From positions 1,674,001-1,738,000 of the forward strand of contig JAGTPG010000002.1 of the NCBI GenBank assembly GCA_018195615.1: a DNA stretch of 64,000 nucleotides, written 5' to 3'. This document shows, one piece after another, positions 9,640 through 19,135 of the stretch. This DNA comes from Streptomyces tuirus (GTDB lineage: Bacteria; Actinomycetota; Actinomycetes; Streptomycetales; Streptomycetaceae). Every line of letters starts with the position of its first letter. Within the stretch, counting starts at the first letter, position 1. The translations under genes were made by a program, and so were the position numbers. The notes under the pieces are model-generated. The model ran no database searches. It had not been told where the DNA came from and worked only from the letters and a program-made list of their open reading frames with translations.

Positions 9640-10402
9640 CCCCGCGGATACGCCACCCCTACCTCGACCACCCCGGCCCGATCGCGTTCGCCCACCGGGG
9701 CGGGGCCGCGGACGGTCTGGAGAACACCGTGCGCCAGTTCCGGTGCGCCGTCGAGGCGGGCTACCGGTACATCGAGACCGACGTCCACGCCACCAGGGAC
9801 GGCGAACTCGTGGCCTTCCACGACGCGACCCTGGACCGGGTGACGGACGGGGCGGGCCGGATCGCCGACCTGCCGTGGCAGGAGGTGGGGCAGGCGCGCG
9901 TGGCGGGCGAGGAACCGGTGCCGCTCTTCGAGGAGCTCCTGGAGACCTTCCCGAGGTGCGCTGGAACGTGGACGTCAAGGCGGAGGCCGCCCTGCTGCCC
10001 TTCCTGGACCTGGTCGGGCGGACGGACTCCTGGGACCGGATCTGTCTCGGTTCGTTCTCCGAGGCGCGCGTGGTGCGCGCCCAGCGGCTGGCGGGCCCGC
10101 GCCTGGCGACGTCGTACGGCACCCGTGGCGTGCTCAACCTGCGGCTGCACTCCTGGGGGCTGCCCGCGGCGGTGCGCCGCTCGGCGGTCGCCGCCCAGGT
10201 CCCCGAGGTCCAGTCCGGCATCCAGGTCGTGGACCACCGCTTCCTCCACACCGCCCACGCGCGCGGGCTCCAGGTGCACGTGTGGACGGTCAACGACCCC
10301 GAGCGCATGCACCGGCTCCTGGACCTGGGCGTGGATGGCATCATGACCGATCACATCGACACGTTGCGCAAGGTCATGGAGGACCGCGGCGTCTGGGTCT
10401 GA
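9636..10402 (+). CDS. Glycerophosphodiester phosphodiesterase (frameshifted)
   Basis: GDPD family, about 255 residues when repaired, hydrolysing glycerophosphodiesters to glycerol-3-phosphate and an alcohol. Catalytic His in FAHRGGAADG, metal ligands in YIETDVHATRDGELVAFHD, and the late block HVWTVNDPERM, which ends the TIM barrel. GTG start overlaps the yczE stop. The frame breaks in the CCC run at 9950-9952: ELLETFP should continue EVRWNVDVKAE. No signal peptide, so it probably acts in the cytosol on phospholipid-derived diesters. Confidence 0.92.
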
Positions 10403-10450
10403 GACCCCGGAGCCCGCGCCTCCGCGGGTTCACGGGAAGCGAGGGCACGG

Positions 10451-11797
10451 GTGGGCACCGACACCGTGCGGACACCGCCGGCCGACGGGGCCGGGGAGCT
10501 CAGACGCGAACAGCGCGGCTGGTACATCTACGACTGGGCCTGCTCCGTCTACTCGACGAGCGTGCTCACCGTGTTCCTGGGCCCTTATCTGACGTCGGTC
10601 GCCGAGTCGGCGGCCGATGCCGACGGGTACGTCCACCCTCTCGGCATCCCGGTGCGAGCCGGGTCCTTCTTCGCCTACTCGGTGTCCCTGTCGGTGATCG
10701 TGGCGGTGCTGGCGATGCCCCTGGTGGGTGCCGCCGCCGACCGCAGCGGCCGCAAGAAGCCGCTGCTGGCTGCCGCCGCCTACCTGGGGGCCACGGCCAC
10801 GACGGCCATGTTCTTCCTGGACGGCGACCGCTATCTGCTCGGCGGGGCGCTTCTGGTCGTCGCGAACGCGGCACAGTCCGTGGCGATGATGCTCTACAAC
10901 TCCTACCTGCCGCAGATCGCGCCGCCCGAGCAGCGGGACGCGGTCTCCTCCCGCGGCTGGGCCTTCGGCTACGCGGCCGGTTCGCTCGTCCTCGTCGTCA
11001 ATCTGGTGCTCTACACGGGGCACGACAGTTTCGGCGTCTCGGAGAGCACGGCGGTCCGCATCTGTCTCGCCTCGGCCGGCCTGTGGTGGGGCGCGTTCGC
11101 CATCGTTCCGCTGCGGCGGCTGCGCGATCGCAGGCCGGCCGCGCGGGAGGCCGCTCTCCCGGGCTTCCGGCAGCTCGCGGCGACCGTCCGCGACATGCGC
11201 CGCCACCCGCTGACCCTGGCCTTCCTGCTGGCGTACCTCGTCTACAACGACGGCATCCAGACGGTGATCTCCCAGGCCTCGGTCTACGGCTCCGAGGAGC
11301 TGGGCCTCGGACAGTCCACACTGATCGGCGCCGTCCTGCTGGTGCAGCTGCTGGCGGTGGCGGGCGCCCTGACGATGGGCCGACTGGCCCGGACCTACGG
11401 GGCCAAGCGCACGATCCTCGGCTCGCTGATCGCCTGGACGCTCACACTGGCGGCCGGGTACTTCCTGCCGGCCGGGGCGCCGGTGTGGTTCTTCGTCCTG
11501 GCCGCCGGGATCGGCCTGGTCCTCGGCGGCAGCCAGGCGCTGTCCCGGTCCCTGTTCTCCCAGCTCGTCCCACCCGGGAAGGAGGCCGAATACTTCTCGG
11601 CGTACGAGATGAGCGACCGCGGGATGAGCTGGCTGGGGCCGCTGCTGTTCGGTGTCACCTACCAGCTGACCGGGAGCTACCGGGACGCGATCATCTCGCT
11701 GGTGGGGTTCTTCGTCATCGGGTTCGCCCTGCTCGCCCGGGTTCCGGTGCGGCGTGCGATCGAAGAAGCGGGGAATCCGGTTCCTGACAGGATTTAG
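10451..11797 (+). CDS. MFS transporter, UMF1 (Atg22-like) family
   Basis: 448 residues with about 12 membrane helices. The N-terminal block REQRGWYIYDWACSVYSTSV is the hallmark of UMF1/Vps-Atg22-like transporters, and the MFS loop motif appears as AADRSGRKKPLLA near residue 100. GTG start at 10451. It follows the GDPD gene by 48 bp and may share its transcript. Substrate unknown; some relatives have been linked to amino-acid efflux. The 3' end lies about 270 bp before rbpA. Confidence 0.88.
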   Translation: MGTDTVRTPPADGAGELRREQRGWYIYDWACSVYSTSVLTVFLGPYLTSVAESAADADGYVHPLGIPVRAGSFFAYSVSLSVIVAVLAMPLVGAAADRSGRKKPLLAAAAYLGATATTAMFFLDGDRYLLGGALLVVANAAQSVAMMLYNSYLPQIAPPEQRDAVSSRGWAFGYAAGSLVLVVNLVLYTGHDSFGVSESTAVRICLASAGLWWGAFAIVPLRRLRDRRPAAREAALPGFRQLAATVRDMRRHPLTLAFLLAYLVYNDGIQTVISQASVYGSEELGLGQSTLIGAVLLVQLLAVAGALTMGRLARTYGAKRTILGSLIAWTLTLAAGYFLPAGAPVWFFVLAAGIGLVLGGSQALSRSLFSQLVPPGKEAEYFSAYEMSDRGMSWLGPLLFGVTYQLTGSYRDAIISLVGFFVIGFALLARVPVRRAIEEAGNPVPDRI

Positions 11798-11883
11798 CAC
11801 TCGAAGCGAAAGGGCTGTAGTGTACGCGTTTGGCCTGCCAGGCGGACCGTTACTGCGCGTCAAAGATGCCGAAACGCTAGGTT

Positions 11884-11901
11884 ACATCTGCTAGCAGATG
11901 T
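11884..11901. promoter_or_regulatory. Perfect 18-bp palindrome upstream of rbpA
   Basis: ACATCTGCTAGCAGATGT is self-complementary and extends to 24 bp with one mismatch per arm. It lies about 80 bp upstream of the SigR promoter of rbpA and about 90 bp after the MFS stop. No T-run follows, so an operator is more likely than a terminator. Confidence 0.5.
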
Positions 11902-11976
11902 GACAAACCGGGCGCTGGTGGGTACAACAAGGGCGGCTACGACGGCGACGCATGACCCGGAACGGGACTCGGAACG

Positions 11977-12002
11977 GGAATCTTTACCGCCGACCGGACG
12001 TT
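11977..12002 (+). promoter_or_regulatory. SigR-type promoter of rbpA
   Basis: GGAAT at 11977-11981, 18-base spacer, GTT at 12000-12002: an exact match to the GGAAT-N18-GTT consensus of the disulphide-stress sigma factor SigR. rbpA is an established SigR target in S. coelicolor. Confidence 0.85.
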
Positions 12003-12063
12003 GACCGGATGACGACGACAGCGACACCTGTCCTGTGGGCGACAAGCCCGGGAGGCACGATTC

Positions 12064-12438
12064 ATGAGTGAGCGAGCTCTTCGCGGCACGCGCCTCGTGG
12101 TGACCAGCTACGAGACGGACCGCGGCATCGACCTGGCCCCGCGCCAGGCCGTGGAGTACGCATGCGAGAAGGGGCACCGCTTCGAGATGCCCTTCTCGGT
12201 GGAGGCGGAGATCCCGCCGGAGTGGGAGTGCAAGGTCTGCGGAGCCCAGGCACTCCTCGTGGACGGCGATGGCCCGGAGGAGAAGAAGGCCAAGCCCGCG
12301 CGTACGCATTGGGACATGCTGATGGAGCGGCGCACCCGTGAGGAACTCGAAGAGGTCCTCGAGGAGCGCCTGGCGGTTCTGCGCTCCGGTGCGATGAACA
12401 TCGCGGTTCATCCCCGGGACAGCCGCAAGTCGGCGTAA
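12064..12438 (+). CDS. rbpA: RNA polymerase-binding protein RbpA
   Basis: 124 residues; binds RNA polymerase together with principal sigma factors and stimulates transcription initiation in actinobacteria. The core domain holds Cys and His residues in YACEKGHRF and ECKVCGAQ, and the C-terminal sigma-interaction domain is THWDMLMERRTREELEEVLE. Length and sequence match S. coelicolor RbpA very closely. ATG at 12064; an exact SigR promoter lies 62-87 bp upstream, so induction by thiol-oxidative stress is expected. Monocistronic, ended by a bidirectional hairpin at 12479. Confidence 0.98.
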   Translation: MSERALRGTRLVVTSYETDRGIDLAPRQAVEYACEKGHRFEMPFSVEAEIPPEWECKVCGAQALLVDGDGPEEKKAKPARTHWDMLMERRTREELEEVLEERLAVLRSGAMNIAVHPRDSRKSA

Positions 12439-12478
12439 GTCCCACCGGGGCCTGGCCGAGATCACAGCGCGTCAGTGA

Positions 12479-12518
12479 CCGCGGACGCCGTACGTGAAGT
12501 ACGGCGCCCGCGGTTTTC
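12479..12518. terminator. Bidirectional terminator between rbpA and fxsA
   Basis: 15-bp stem (one A.C mismatch) around the loop GTGAA; arms CCGCGGACGCCGTAC at 12479-12493 and 12499-12513, followed by TTTT on the + strand. It lies between convergent rbpA and fxsA. Confidence 0.85.
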
Positions 12519-12550
12519 TGTATGTGACCCTGTAGGCGCCCGGGGCGCGC

Positions 12551-13126
12551 TCAGTGCGTCAGCGGCGGGCGCGGTTCCCGCGGGGCGTCGCCCGGCTCGT
12601 CCCTGATGACCTCGCCCTGCACGACCTTGCCGTCGGGGCGGTGCATACGGGCCTGCTGGAACGCGCCGCCCAGGGTGCCCGGGTCGGCCTCGCGGAGCTT
12701 GCGCTCGAAGGTGCGCTCCGCGGAGCGGCTCACGGCCTTCTGGACCGGGGGCAGCAACAGGAGCAGACCCACCGCGTCCGACACCACGCCGGGGATCATC
12801 AGCAGCAGGCCGCCCAGCATCATCAGGCCGTTGCCCTCGCTGTTCGGCCGGGCCGCCTCGGGCATCACACCGCTCTGCTGCTGTTGCAGCGCCTCGGAGA
12901 GATTGCGGAAGGCCCGCCGCCCGGCCCGCTTGATGACGACCGCGCCGAGGACGAATCCCGCCACCAGAACGAGGAACACCACGAGGCCGCTGGACGCCCC
13001 CGCGATCATCGTGAGCAGCCAGATCTCCAGCACGAGCCACGCGGCGATGCCCAGCGGCAGGAACGTGCGCAGCCGGGAGCGCCGGGGCCGGGCGGGGTAC
13101 CTGGGGGTCTGAGCGCCAGTCGTCAT
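12551..13126 (-). CDS. fxsA: FxsA-family cytoplasmic membrane protein
   Basis: 191 residues. Two N-terminal helices around 22-66 (FLPLGIAAWLVLEIWLLTMI and GLVVFLVLVAGFVLGAVVI), then a third hydrophobic block (LMMLGGLLLMIPGVVSDAVG) near 100-125, the order typical of FxsA. The charged C-terminal tail (about 135-191) is cytosolic. FxsA suppresses F-plasmid exclusion of phage T7 in E. coli; its actinobacterial role is unknown. Convergent with rbpA and co-directional with ppm1. Confidence 0.9.
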   Translation of the reverse strand: MTTGAQTPRYPARPRRSRLRTFLPLGIAAWLVLEIWLLTMIAGASSGLVVFLVLVAGFVLGAVVIKRAGRRAFRNLSEALQQQQSGVMPEAARPNSEGNGLMMLGGLLLMIPGVVSDAVGLLLLLPPVQKAVSRSAERTFERKLREADPGTLGGAFQQARMHRPDGKVVQGEVIRDEPGDAPREPRPPLTH

Positions 13127-13219
13127 GCCTCCAGTGTGCCTGGACCCGGCTCAGTGCGGGATAAGCGCTCGATCAGCTGTTTCTGTGAGCGGCCAGCCAC
13201 AAAGCGGCCCGGAGGCCGG

Positions 13220-14022
13220 CTACGGCTTCGCCGGCTTGCCGCCGCGCCCCGTGACCTTGCCGACCCGCTCCCCCACGCCCCAGGCCGTGACCCGCCACAG
13301 CGCCTCGACGAGGATGTCGCGGCTCATCTTGGAGTCACCGTGTTCGCGCTCGACGAAGGTGATGGGCACCTCGACCACGTGATAGCCGGCCCTGACCGCG
13401 CGGCGGGCGAGGTCGACCTGGAAGCAGTAGCCCTGCGAGGCGACCTCCTCGAGGCCGAGGCCCTCGAGGGTCTCGCGGCGGAAGGCCCGGTAGCCGCCGG
13501 TGATGTCGCGCAGCGGCAGATCCAGGGCCAGCCGGGAGTAGAGGCTGCCGCCCCGGGAGATCACTTCGCGGGACTTCGGCCAGTTCACCACCCGGCCGCC
13601 CGGCACCCAGCGCGAGCCGAGCACCAGGTCCGCGCTCTTGAGGGCGGTGAGCAGACGGGGCAGTTCCTCGGGCTGGTGGGAGCCGTCGGCGTCCATCTCG
13701 ACCAGCACGCCGTAGTCGCGCTCCAGGCCCCAGCGGAAGCCGGCGAGGTAGGCGGCGCCCAGGCCCTCCTTGCCCTTGCGGTGCAGCACATGGACGTGGT
13801 CGTCGTCGACGGCCAGCTCGTCGGCCAGCTTGCCCGTGCCGTCCGGGCTGTTGTCGTCGGCCACGAGCACGTGTACCTCGGGGACGGCCCCACGCACCCG
13901 GCCGACGATGCTCTTGACGTTCTCCGCCTCGTTGTAGGTCGGGATGATCACCAAGGCCGTGCCGAGCGGGCCGAACTTCCTCCCTGGGCTCCCGCCGCGA
14001 GGGTTCCGTCGCCGTCGTTCAC
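13220..14022 (-). CDS. ppm1: Polyprenol-phosphate mannosyltransferase Ppm1 (N-terminus frameshifted)
   Basis: GT2 enzyme transferring mannose from GDP-mannose to polyprenol phosphate, the donor for protein O-mannosylation and phage phiC31 receptor formation in S. coelicolor (SCO1423). Motifs: LVIIPTYNEAENVKSIVGR, VADDNSPDGTGKL, EMDADGSHQPEELP (metal DxD) and ITGGYRAFRRETLEG. The N-terminal 14 codons from GTG 14022 (VNDGDGTLAAGAQG) are out of frame; one base restored near 13979-13984 joins them to KFGPLGTALVIIPTY, giving about 267 residues. No C-terminal acyltransferase domain, unlike mycobacterial fused Ppm1. Confidence 0.93.
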
Positions 14023-14546
14023 TGATGTCCCTTCATGTCCGTACGCAGGGGTCCACCATAGTGGGCCCGGCCTGCGATGACATGACCGGACGTTCGAATA
14101 CTGGTGTCGAACCCGCAAGGAGCGGGTAAGGATGCGCCTTCGGGTGCGAGCGTACGGCGGATGGGGGCCCGGCGCCCTTCGGGCCGACCTGGGACCCGCT
14201 GGCTGCGGATCGACCGAAAGCCGTTGTCTACTGAGCGCCCGGGCCCCACCCGGGGTCACACCTCCCCGACCGGCCGGAACGTTCCCTCGGCGCTGCGCCG
14301 GCCTGAGCCTGGCTCCCAGTGGCGGTGCCCGGTGCGGCACACCGTCCCTGACCCGGCGGCGCTGCGGCGAGTGCGCGGACGGTCCCCGGTCGGGCGTCCG
14401 GTGGTGGACTCGGCCGAACCTACCGGCCTCCTGCGGCTGCCTGTCAACAGCCGTTCGACCTGCGCGTGTTGCGGCAAAGCCCTGGTCAGGCGCAGGTGGC
14501 GCGCCGGGGGCGCGGCGCACGATCTCGTGCGCGCCACCCCCGTAGA
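14023..14546. other. 524-bp gap without convincing gene
   Basis: Between ppm1 and the amidohydrolase stop. Open frames occur on both strands (for example 14132-14545 +), but their third-position GC is lower than in real genes here and none shows a recognisable domain. The stretch before ppm1 should hold its promoter. Nothing else stands out. Confidence 0.5.
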
Positions 14547-16148
14547 TCACTCGCCCGGCCGTACGAAGACCGTGCGTCCTCCCACCACCGTGCGCAGGCA
14601 GACGGGCAGGTCGCGGCCCGGGGTCAGGTCGGGCAGCCCCGGAGTGCCGGAGCGGGGATCCGTCGACCAGCGGGCGACCCGGTCGTCCGGGGCCTGGACC
14701 ACGAGTTCTCCGGTGCGCCACACGGCGTAGTCGGCGGGTGCGCCGGGCACCAGGACGCCCGCGTCGTCCCGTCCCACGGCCCGCCAGCCGCCCCGCGTGT
14801 GCGCCGTGAACGCGGCGCGCACGGAGACACGGTGCTCCGGCGTGCGGTGGAAGGCGGCGGCCCGGACCGTGCCCCACGGGTCGAGCGGAGTGACCGGGCT
14901 GTCGGAGCCGAAGGCGAGCGGAACGCCCGCACGCAGCAAGGCCGCGAACGGGTTCAGCGCACGCGCCCGCCCGGCGCCCAGACGCTGCGCGTACATACCG
15001 TCCTCACCGCCCCACAGAGCGTCGAAGGCGGGCTGGACGGAGGCGGTGAGGCCGAGTTCCGCGAAGGCCGCGATCGTCTCGGGCGTGAGCATCTCGGCGT
15101 GCTCGACGCGGTGGCGGGCTGCCCGGACCCGGGCGAGGCCGAGCTTCTCGGCGGCGGCCCGGACGCCCTCGGCCACGGCGTCCACCGCCGCGTCGCCGAT
15201 GGCGTGGAAGCCGGCCTGGAGACCCGTTTCGGTGCAGGCCACGACGTGTGCGGCGACCGCGGCGGCGTCCAGGTAGGCCCTGCCGGTGTGGCCGGCGTCG
15301 GCATACGGCTGGTGCAGACAGGCCGTGTGCGAGCCGAGGGCACCGTCGACGAACAGGTCGCCCGCGGCGCCGATCGCGCCCAGCTCCCGGGCCTTGTCGA
15401 CGTCCTGCTCGGCCCAGTAGCCGACGACACGCGGACCGGGCTCCTCGGCGGCGAGGCGCAGCAGCCCGGTGAGGTCGTCCTCGGAGGAGATCTCCGGGCC
15501 GGCGCACTCGTGGAGGGTGCCGATCCCGAGCGACACGGCGTGCGCGAGGGCGGCGCGCCGGGCGTCGGCGCGCTGCTGTGGCGTCACCGCTGCGAACGCG
15601 GCAGCGCGCACGGCGTGGTGGGCGTCGGCGGTGAGCGGTTCGTCCTCTCGGGTGACACCCCCGGGACCAGATCCAGCAGGGCCGTGCTGACGACCGCCGA
15701 GTGGACGTCGATCCGGCTGAGGTAGAGGGGCCGGTGGCCGGTGGCCTCGTCGAGTTCGGCACGCGTCGGGGGCGGCCGCCGGGCCAGCGGGCGGCGTCCC
15801 AGCCGTGCCCGAGCAGCACGCGGTCGTCCGGCCGGGAGGCAGCGAAGTCCCGCACCAGGGCCAGGGCGGCCTCGAGGGAGGGGGCGGCCGACAGATCGAG
15901 GCCGGTGAGCGCGAGCCCGGTGGCGGTGGTGTGCACATGCGCGTCCGTGAACGCCGGCGTGACCAGCGCCCCGTCGAGGTCGATCACTTCGTCGACCCCG
16001 TCGGCAAAGGCGTCAGCGGCCCCTCGGACCCCACCCAGGCGACCTGACCGCGCTCCACGACCATCGCCGTGGCGAACGGGTCGGCGGGACTGTGGACCTC
16101 TCCGCGACGGAGCAGGACGGTCTTCGGCGGCACACGGGACTCACTCAT
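14547..16148 (-). CDS. Amidohydrolase family 3 (YtcJ-like) metal-dependent hydrolase, three frameshifts
   Basis: About 534 residues when repaired. The metal-binding HxH is in TPAFTDAHVHTTATG near residue 65; other ligands are in GFHAIGDAAVDAV, RHRVEHAEML and the Asp of FGSDSPVTPLDPW. The C-terminal beta-sandwich ends with VVGGRTVFVRPGE. Frame breaks sit in G/C runs at 16020-16023, 15768-15772 and 15658-15662, each repaired by one base. Start ATG at 16148 (MSESRVPPKTVLLRRGEV). Probably cytosolic; members act on N-acyl or formamide-type substrates, so the exact substrate is unknown. Faces the Lrp-type regulator gene upstream on the same strand. Confidence 0.88.
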
Positions 16149-16250
16149 GAGGACAGTCTCACAGGCGCCGTTCCAACGCCCCGAACGGGGCGCGGGGCCG
16201 CATCGATGTGCGGCTCCCCGCGTGGGCGCGAGCGACCACACACCCGCGTG

Positions 16251-16688
16251 TCAGATTCGCGGCGGCCGCGCCTCGTAAGGCGTCGACAACACCACCGTCG
16301 TCCGCGTGGACACCCCGGCCAACGACCGCACCCGAGCCAGCAACTCCTCCAACTCGTGCGGCGTGGCCACCCGCACCTTGAGGATGTAGTTCTCGTCCCC
16401 GCGACACTGTGACAGGCCTCGATCTCGGCACGCCGGCCAGCCGGTCCGCGATGTCGTCCGGTGCACTGGGATCGAACGGCTTCACCGAGATGAAGGCCGT
16501 CATGGGCAACCCCACGGCCTCCGGGTCGACGACCGCGGCATAGCCCGGATGACGCCCCGCTGCTCCAGCCGCCGCACCCGCTGGTGCACGGCCGACGTGG
16601 ACAGACCCGTCGCCTTGCCCAGGTCGGTGTAGCTCATCCGCCCGTCCTTGACGAGCAGCTGCACGATCTGTCGGTCCAGCTCCTCCAT
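16251..16688 (-). CDS. Lrp/AsnC-family regulator (three frameshifts)
   Basis: About 146 residues. N-terminal HTH: MEELDRQIVQLLVKDGRMSY and TGLSTSAVHQRVRRLEQRGV. C-terminal RAM ligand domain: GLPMTAFISVKPFDPSAPDD, then DENYILKVRVATPHELEELL and TTVVLSTPYEARPPRI. Three single-base losses, at about 16544-16546, 16427-16428 and 16397-16400, move the frame full circle. ATG at 16688. Divergent from the gene at 16891 and upstream of the amidohydrolase on the same strand. It likely senses an amino acid; which one cannot be read. Confidence 0.88.
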
Positions 16689-16890
16689 GGCGCAAGAACC
16701 TACAGTGCCGTTGATCTCCTCGGATACCTGAGGAGCCGGAGTGGGCACCTGCGTGCGGCATGTGACGAACGCCACAGGGCTCGAACAGTCTCCGTAATGT
16801 TCTCGTGATTACCGCCCAGGGGGACGGGAAGTGCTTGCTGTGGTCGAGGCCGCAGTGCCTGATACGGCCCAGCCCGAGGGGGAGAACCCA

Positions 16891-17327
16891 ATGCAGAGTC
16901 TTAAGCGCCCTGGTCGCACCGCACCCAAGCGGCAGCAGCTCGTCGTCGAGCCCGAGCCGGAGGGCGTCGAACCCGACACCTTCGACGAGGAACTCGACGC
17001 CTACGACACCTTCGAGATGTTCCGGGTCGTCTGCCCGGACTGCGCGCAGCCCATCGCCCTCCTGGCGGACGAGGAGGTCCTGCCGGAGCACGCGCTGTGT
17101 GCCTCGCCGTGGAACCCGTTCGGGCTCACGGTCTGCGCCGGAACCGGCCGCCGGGCCGCGGACGCCCGCCCGCGGACGAGTCCGTCGACCCGCAGGAGCA
17201 GGACACCGCCCTGCTGTTGACGCTCCCTCAGGGACTCGACTGGCGGACCCAGCCCTTCTCGCACGTCGGCGGCCCGGGCTCACGTCCCATCAGGGTCCCC
17301 GTCATGCGCGGCCGAGCGGCGGCCTGA
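16891..17327 (+). CDS. Conserved Streptomyces protein with CPDC motif (frameshifted)
   Basis: About 145 residues when repaired. After a basic start (MQSLKRPGRTAPKRQQ) comes an acidic stretch, then VVCPDCAQPIALLADEEVLP, a likely half zinc-ribbon, with further Cys in EHALCASPWNPFGLTVC. The frame breaks in the CCC run at 17169-17171; one added C leads to PADESVDPQEQDTALLLTLP and the end PVMRGRAAA. ATG at 16891 is preceded by GGGGGAG. No function recognised. It is divergent from the Lrp-type regulator and may be under its control. Confidence 0.7.
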
Positions 17328-17370
17328 GCGCGGGCCTTCTCCGCCCGCTCGCTCCACCCCAGTAGCTGCC

Positions 17371-17403
17371 CCGCACCACGGCTCGCAGTCCGCCGTGGTG
17401 CGG
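17371..17403. terminator. Hairpin after the CPDC gene
   Basis: Arms CCGCACCACGG (17371-17381) and CCGTGGTGCGG (17393-17403), 11-bp perfect stem, no T-run. Likely terminator, as is common in Streptomyces. Confidence 0.6.
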
Positions 17404-17466
17404 TTCAGTGTGCTCCGAGCACCGTGCAGTGCGCTCTAGGAACCATTCAGTGTGCTCTGAGAACCG
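17404..17466 (+). repeat. Three tandem 21-bp repeats
   Basis: Imperfect copies begin at 17404, 17425 and 17446, each containing CAGTGNGCTC followed by AG-ACC about six bases later. The exact 21-bp period (two helical turns) places every copy on the same DNA face, directly after a hairpin and about 70 bp upstream of the ATG at 17535. Confidence 0.6.
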
Positions 17467-17534
17467 GGCACCGTGAACGCACGCCCGATTCCGCCTGCCG
17501 GTGACCTGTCCGGCCTTTGCCGCGTTGCCCTGGT

Positions 17535-17783
17535 ATGACCCCCATCTCCTCAGCGACCGGGCGTCAGCGCCTCCTGTACGTCCCGCCGCCCGCAGAATCG
17601 GTTCGGCCTACCACGTCGCGCTATCAGGACCCGCCGATCTACCGCGACTTGATGCGGGCCTGGGCCGAGCGCGGCCGCACCCTGCCGGGCCGTCACGACC
17701 CGGAGTGGATGCGGCTCGCGGCGCCCTGGCGGGGCCTCGACCAGTTCAGCGTCCCTCTGGACCCACGAGATGGCGGGCGATGA
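17535..17783 (+). CDS. Small hypothetical protein, 82 residues
   Basis: Reads MTPISSATGRQRLLYVPPPA, then RPTTSRYQDPPIYRDLMRAW and RTLPGRHDPEWMRLAAP. Third-position GC is lower in the first codons and strong later. Pro- and Arg-rich, soluble, no known domain. The last 38 bp overlap the 3' end of the convergent acyl-CoA dehydrogenase gene, so the C-terminus may be affected by a frameshift. The 21-bp repeat array lies upstream. Confidence 0.5.
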   Translation: MTPISSATGRQRLLYVPPPAESVRPTTSRYQDPPIYRDLMRAWAERGRTLPGRHDPEWMRLAAPWRGLDQFSVPLDPRDGGR

Positions 17784-18918
17784 CCATCCGCTGGATCTGG
17801 TTGGTGCCCTCGACGATCTGCAGCACCTTGGCCTCGCGCATGTAGCGCTCGGCCGGGAAGTCGGCGGTGTAGCCGTAGCCGCCGAGGATCTGCACGGCGT
17901 CGGTGGTGACCCGCATCGCCGTGTCCGTGCAGTGCAGCTTGGCCATGGCCGCCTGCCGGACGAACGGCCGGCCCGCGTCCCGCAGCCGCGCCGCCGCGAG
18001 GTAGAGCGCACGGCCCGCCTCGATCTGCGTGGCCATGTCGGCGAGCATGAAGCGCAGGCCCTGGAAGTCGGCGATCGGCTTGCCGAACTGGCGCCGCTCG
18101 GCCGCGTAGGTCAGCGCCTCGTCGAGCGCCGCCTGCGCCACGCCGACGGCGCACGCCGCGATGCCGAGCCGCCCCGAGTCGAGGGACGACAGGGCGATCG
18201 CGAAGCCCTGCCCCTCCTCGCCGATGCGCCGGTCGTCGGAGACCCGTACGCCGTCGAAGTGGACCTGGGCGGTGGGCGAGCCCTTCATGCCCATCTTCTT
18301 CTCGGGCGCCGCGGCACTGACCCCCTGTGCGTCGCCCGGCACGAGGAACGCGGTGATACCGCGCGGCCCCTCCTCGCCGGTGCGCGCCATGACCGTGTAG
18401 AAGTCGGCGATGCCGCCGTGGGTGATCCAGGCCTTGGTGCCACTGATCACCCAGTCGTCGCCGTCCCGCACCGCCTTGGTGCGCAGGGCGGCCGCGTCCG
18501 ATCCGGAGTGCGGCTCGGAGAGGCAGTAGGCACCGAGCATGCCGCCGCCGAGCATCGCCGGCATGTGCTCGACCTGCTGCTCCTTGGTGCCGTAGGCGGC
18601 GAGCGCGTAGGAGGCCAGCGTGTGCACGCTGACACCGAGACCGACGGTGAGGCGGGTCGCGGCGAGCTCTTCGAGCACCTGGAGGTAGACCTCGTACGGC
18701 TGGTCGCCGCCGCCGTACTCCGAGTCGTACGGCAGGCCGAGCAGGCCGGAGCGCGAGAGCAGGGTGAACAGCTCACGCGGGAAGCGTCCGGCGTCCTCCT
18801 CCTCGGCCGCTGTCGGGGCGATCTCCTGCTGCGCGATGTCGCGGACGAGCGAGATCAGGTCCCGGGCCTCGTCCGTGGGCAATTGTCGGTCCACCGGCTG
18901 CGGGGCGCGGTCGGGCAT
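17746..18918 (-). CDS. Acyl-CoA dehydrogenase
   Basis: 390 residues, FAD-dependent alpha,beta-desaturation of acyl-CoA. FAD/substrate signature GAYCLSEPHSGSDAAALRTK near 135, middle beta domain ITHGGIADFYTVMA, signature 2 QILGGYGYTADFPAERYMRE near 350, and the catalytic Glu in IVEGTNQIQRMVIARHL. Start ATG at 18918 (MPDRAPQPVDRQLPTDEARD). Probably fatty-acid or branched-chain acid catabolism; the chain-length class cannot be fixed. Monocistronic, divergent from chiD. Confidence 0.95.
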   Translation of the reverse strand: MPDRAPQPVDRQLPTDEARDLISLVRDIAQQEIAPTAAEEEDAGRFPRELFTLLSRSGLLGLPYDSEYGGGDQPYEVYLQVLEELAATRLTVGLGVSVHTLASYALAAYGTKEQQVEHMPAMLGGGMLGAYCLSEPHSGSDAAALRTKAVRDGDDWVISGTKAWITHGGIADFYTVMARTGEEGPRGITAFLVPGDAQGVSAAAPEKKMGMKGSPTAQVHFDGVRVSDDRRIGEEGQGFAIALSSLDSGRLGIAACAVGVAQAALDEALTYAAERRQFGKPIADFQGLRFMLADMATQIEAGRALYLAAARLRDAGRPFVRQAAMAKLHCTDTAMRVTTDAVQILGGYGYTADFPAERYMREAKVLQIVEGTNQIQRMVIARHLVGPEGR

Positions 18919-19135
18919 GGCGACGCTCTCCTCCCTGTCGGGCGCTGGCGGACGGGCCCGTGGGTGGGGGCGGCGCCGCCGGGTCGTTCTGGTGCCTGGC
19001 CGATGACAGTTCCGGATCTCGGAAGCTGCTGACCAGCGGCTCTGCGCTGTGAGTATGCCCGATCCAGGACATCCCGTCACCAGTTAACGACCGCTTACTT
19101 CAAGAAATACCCGAACGCGCCGGCGCGAACGAAAT

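Noticed and set aside
7387..10344. A 985-codon minus-strand frame spanning mocR, yczE and the GDPD gene
   Set aside because: Only its last 40 codons (the true MocR C-terminus) are real. The rest is antisense shadow.
14132..14545. Possible gene in the gap after ppm1 (MRLRVRAYGGWG...)
   Set aside because: A start with a fair ribosome site exists, but codon third positions are not gene-like and two frames compete. Left as unassigned gap.
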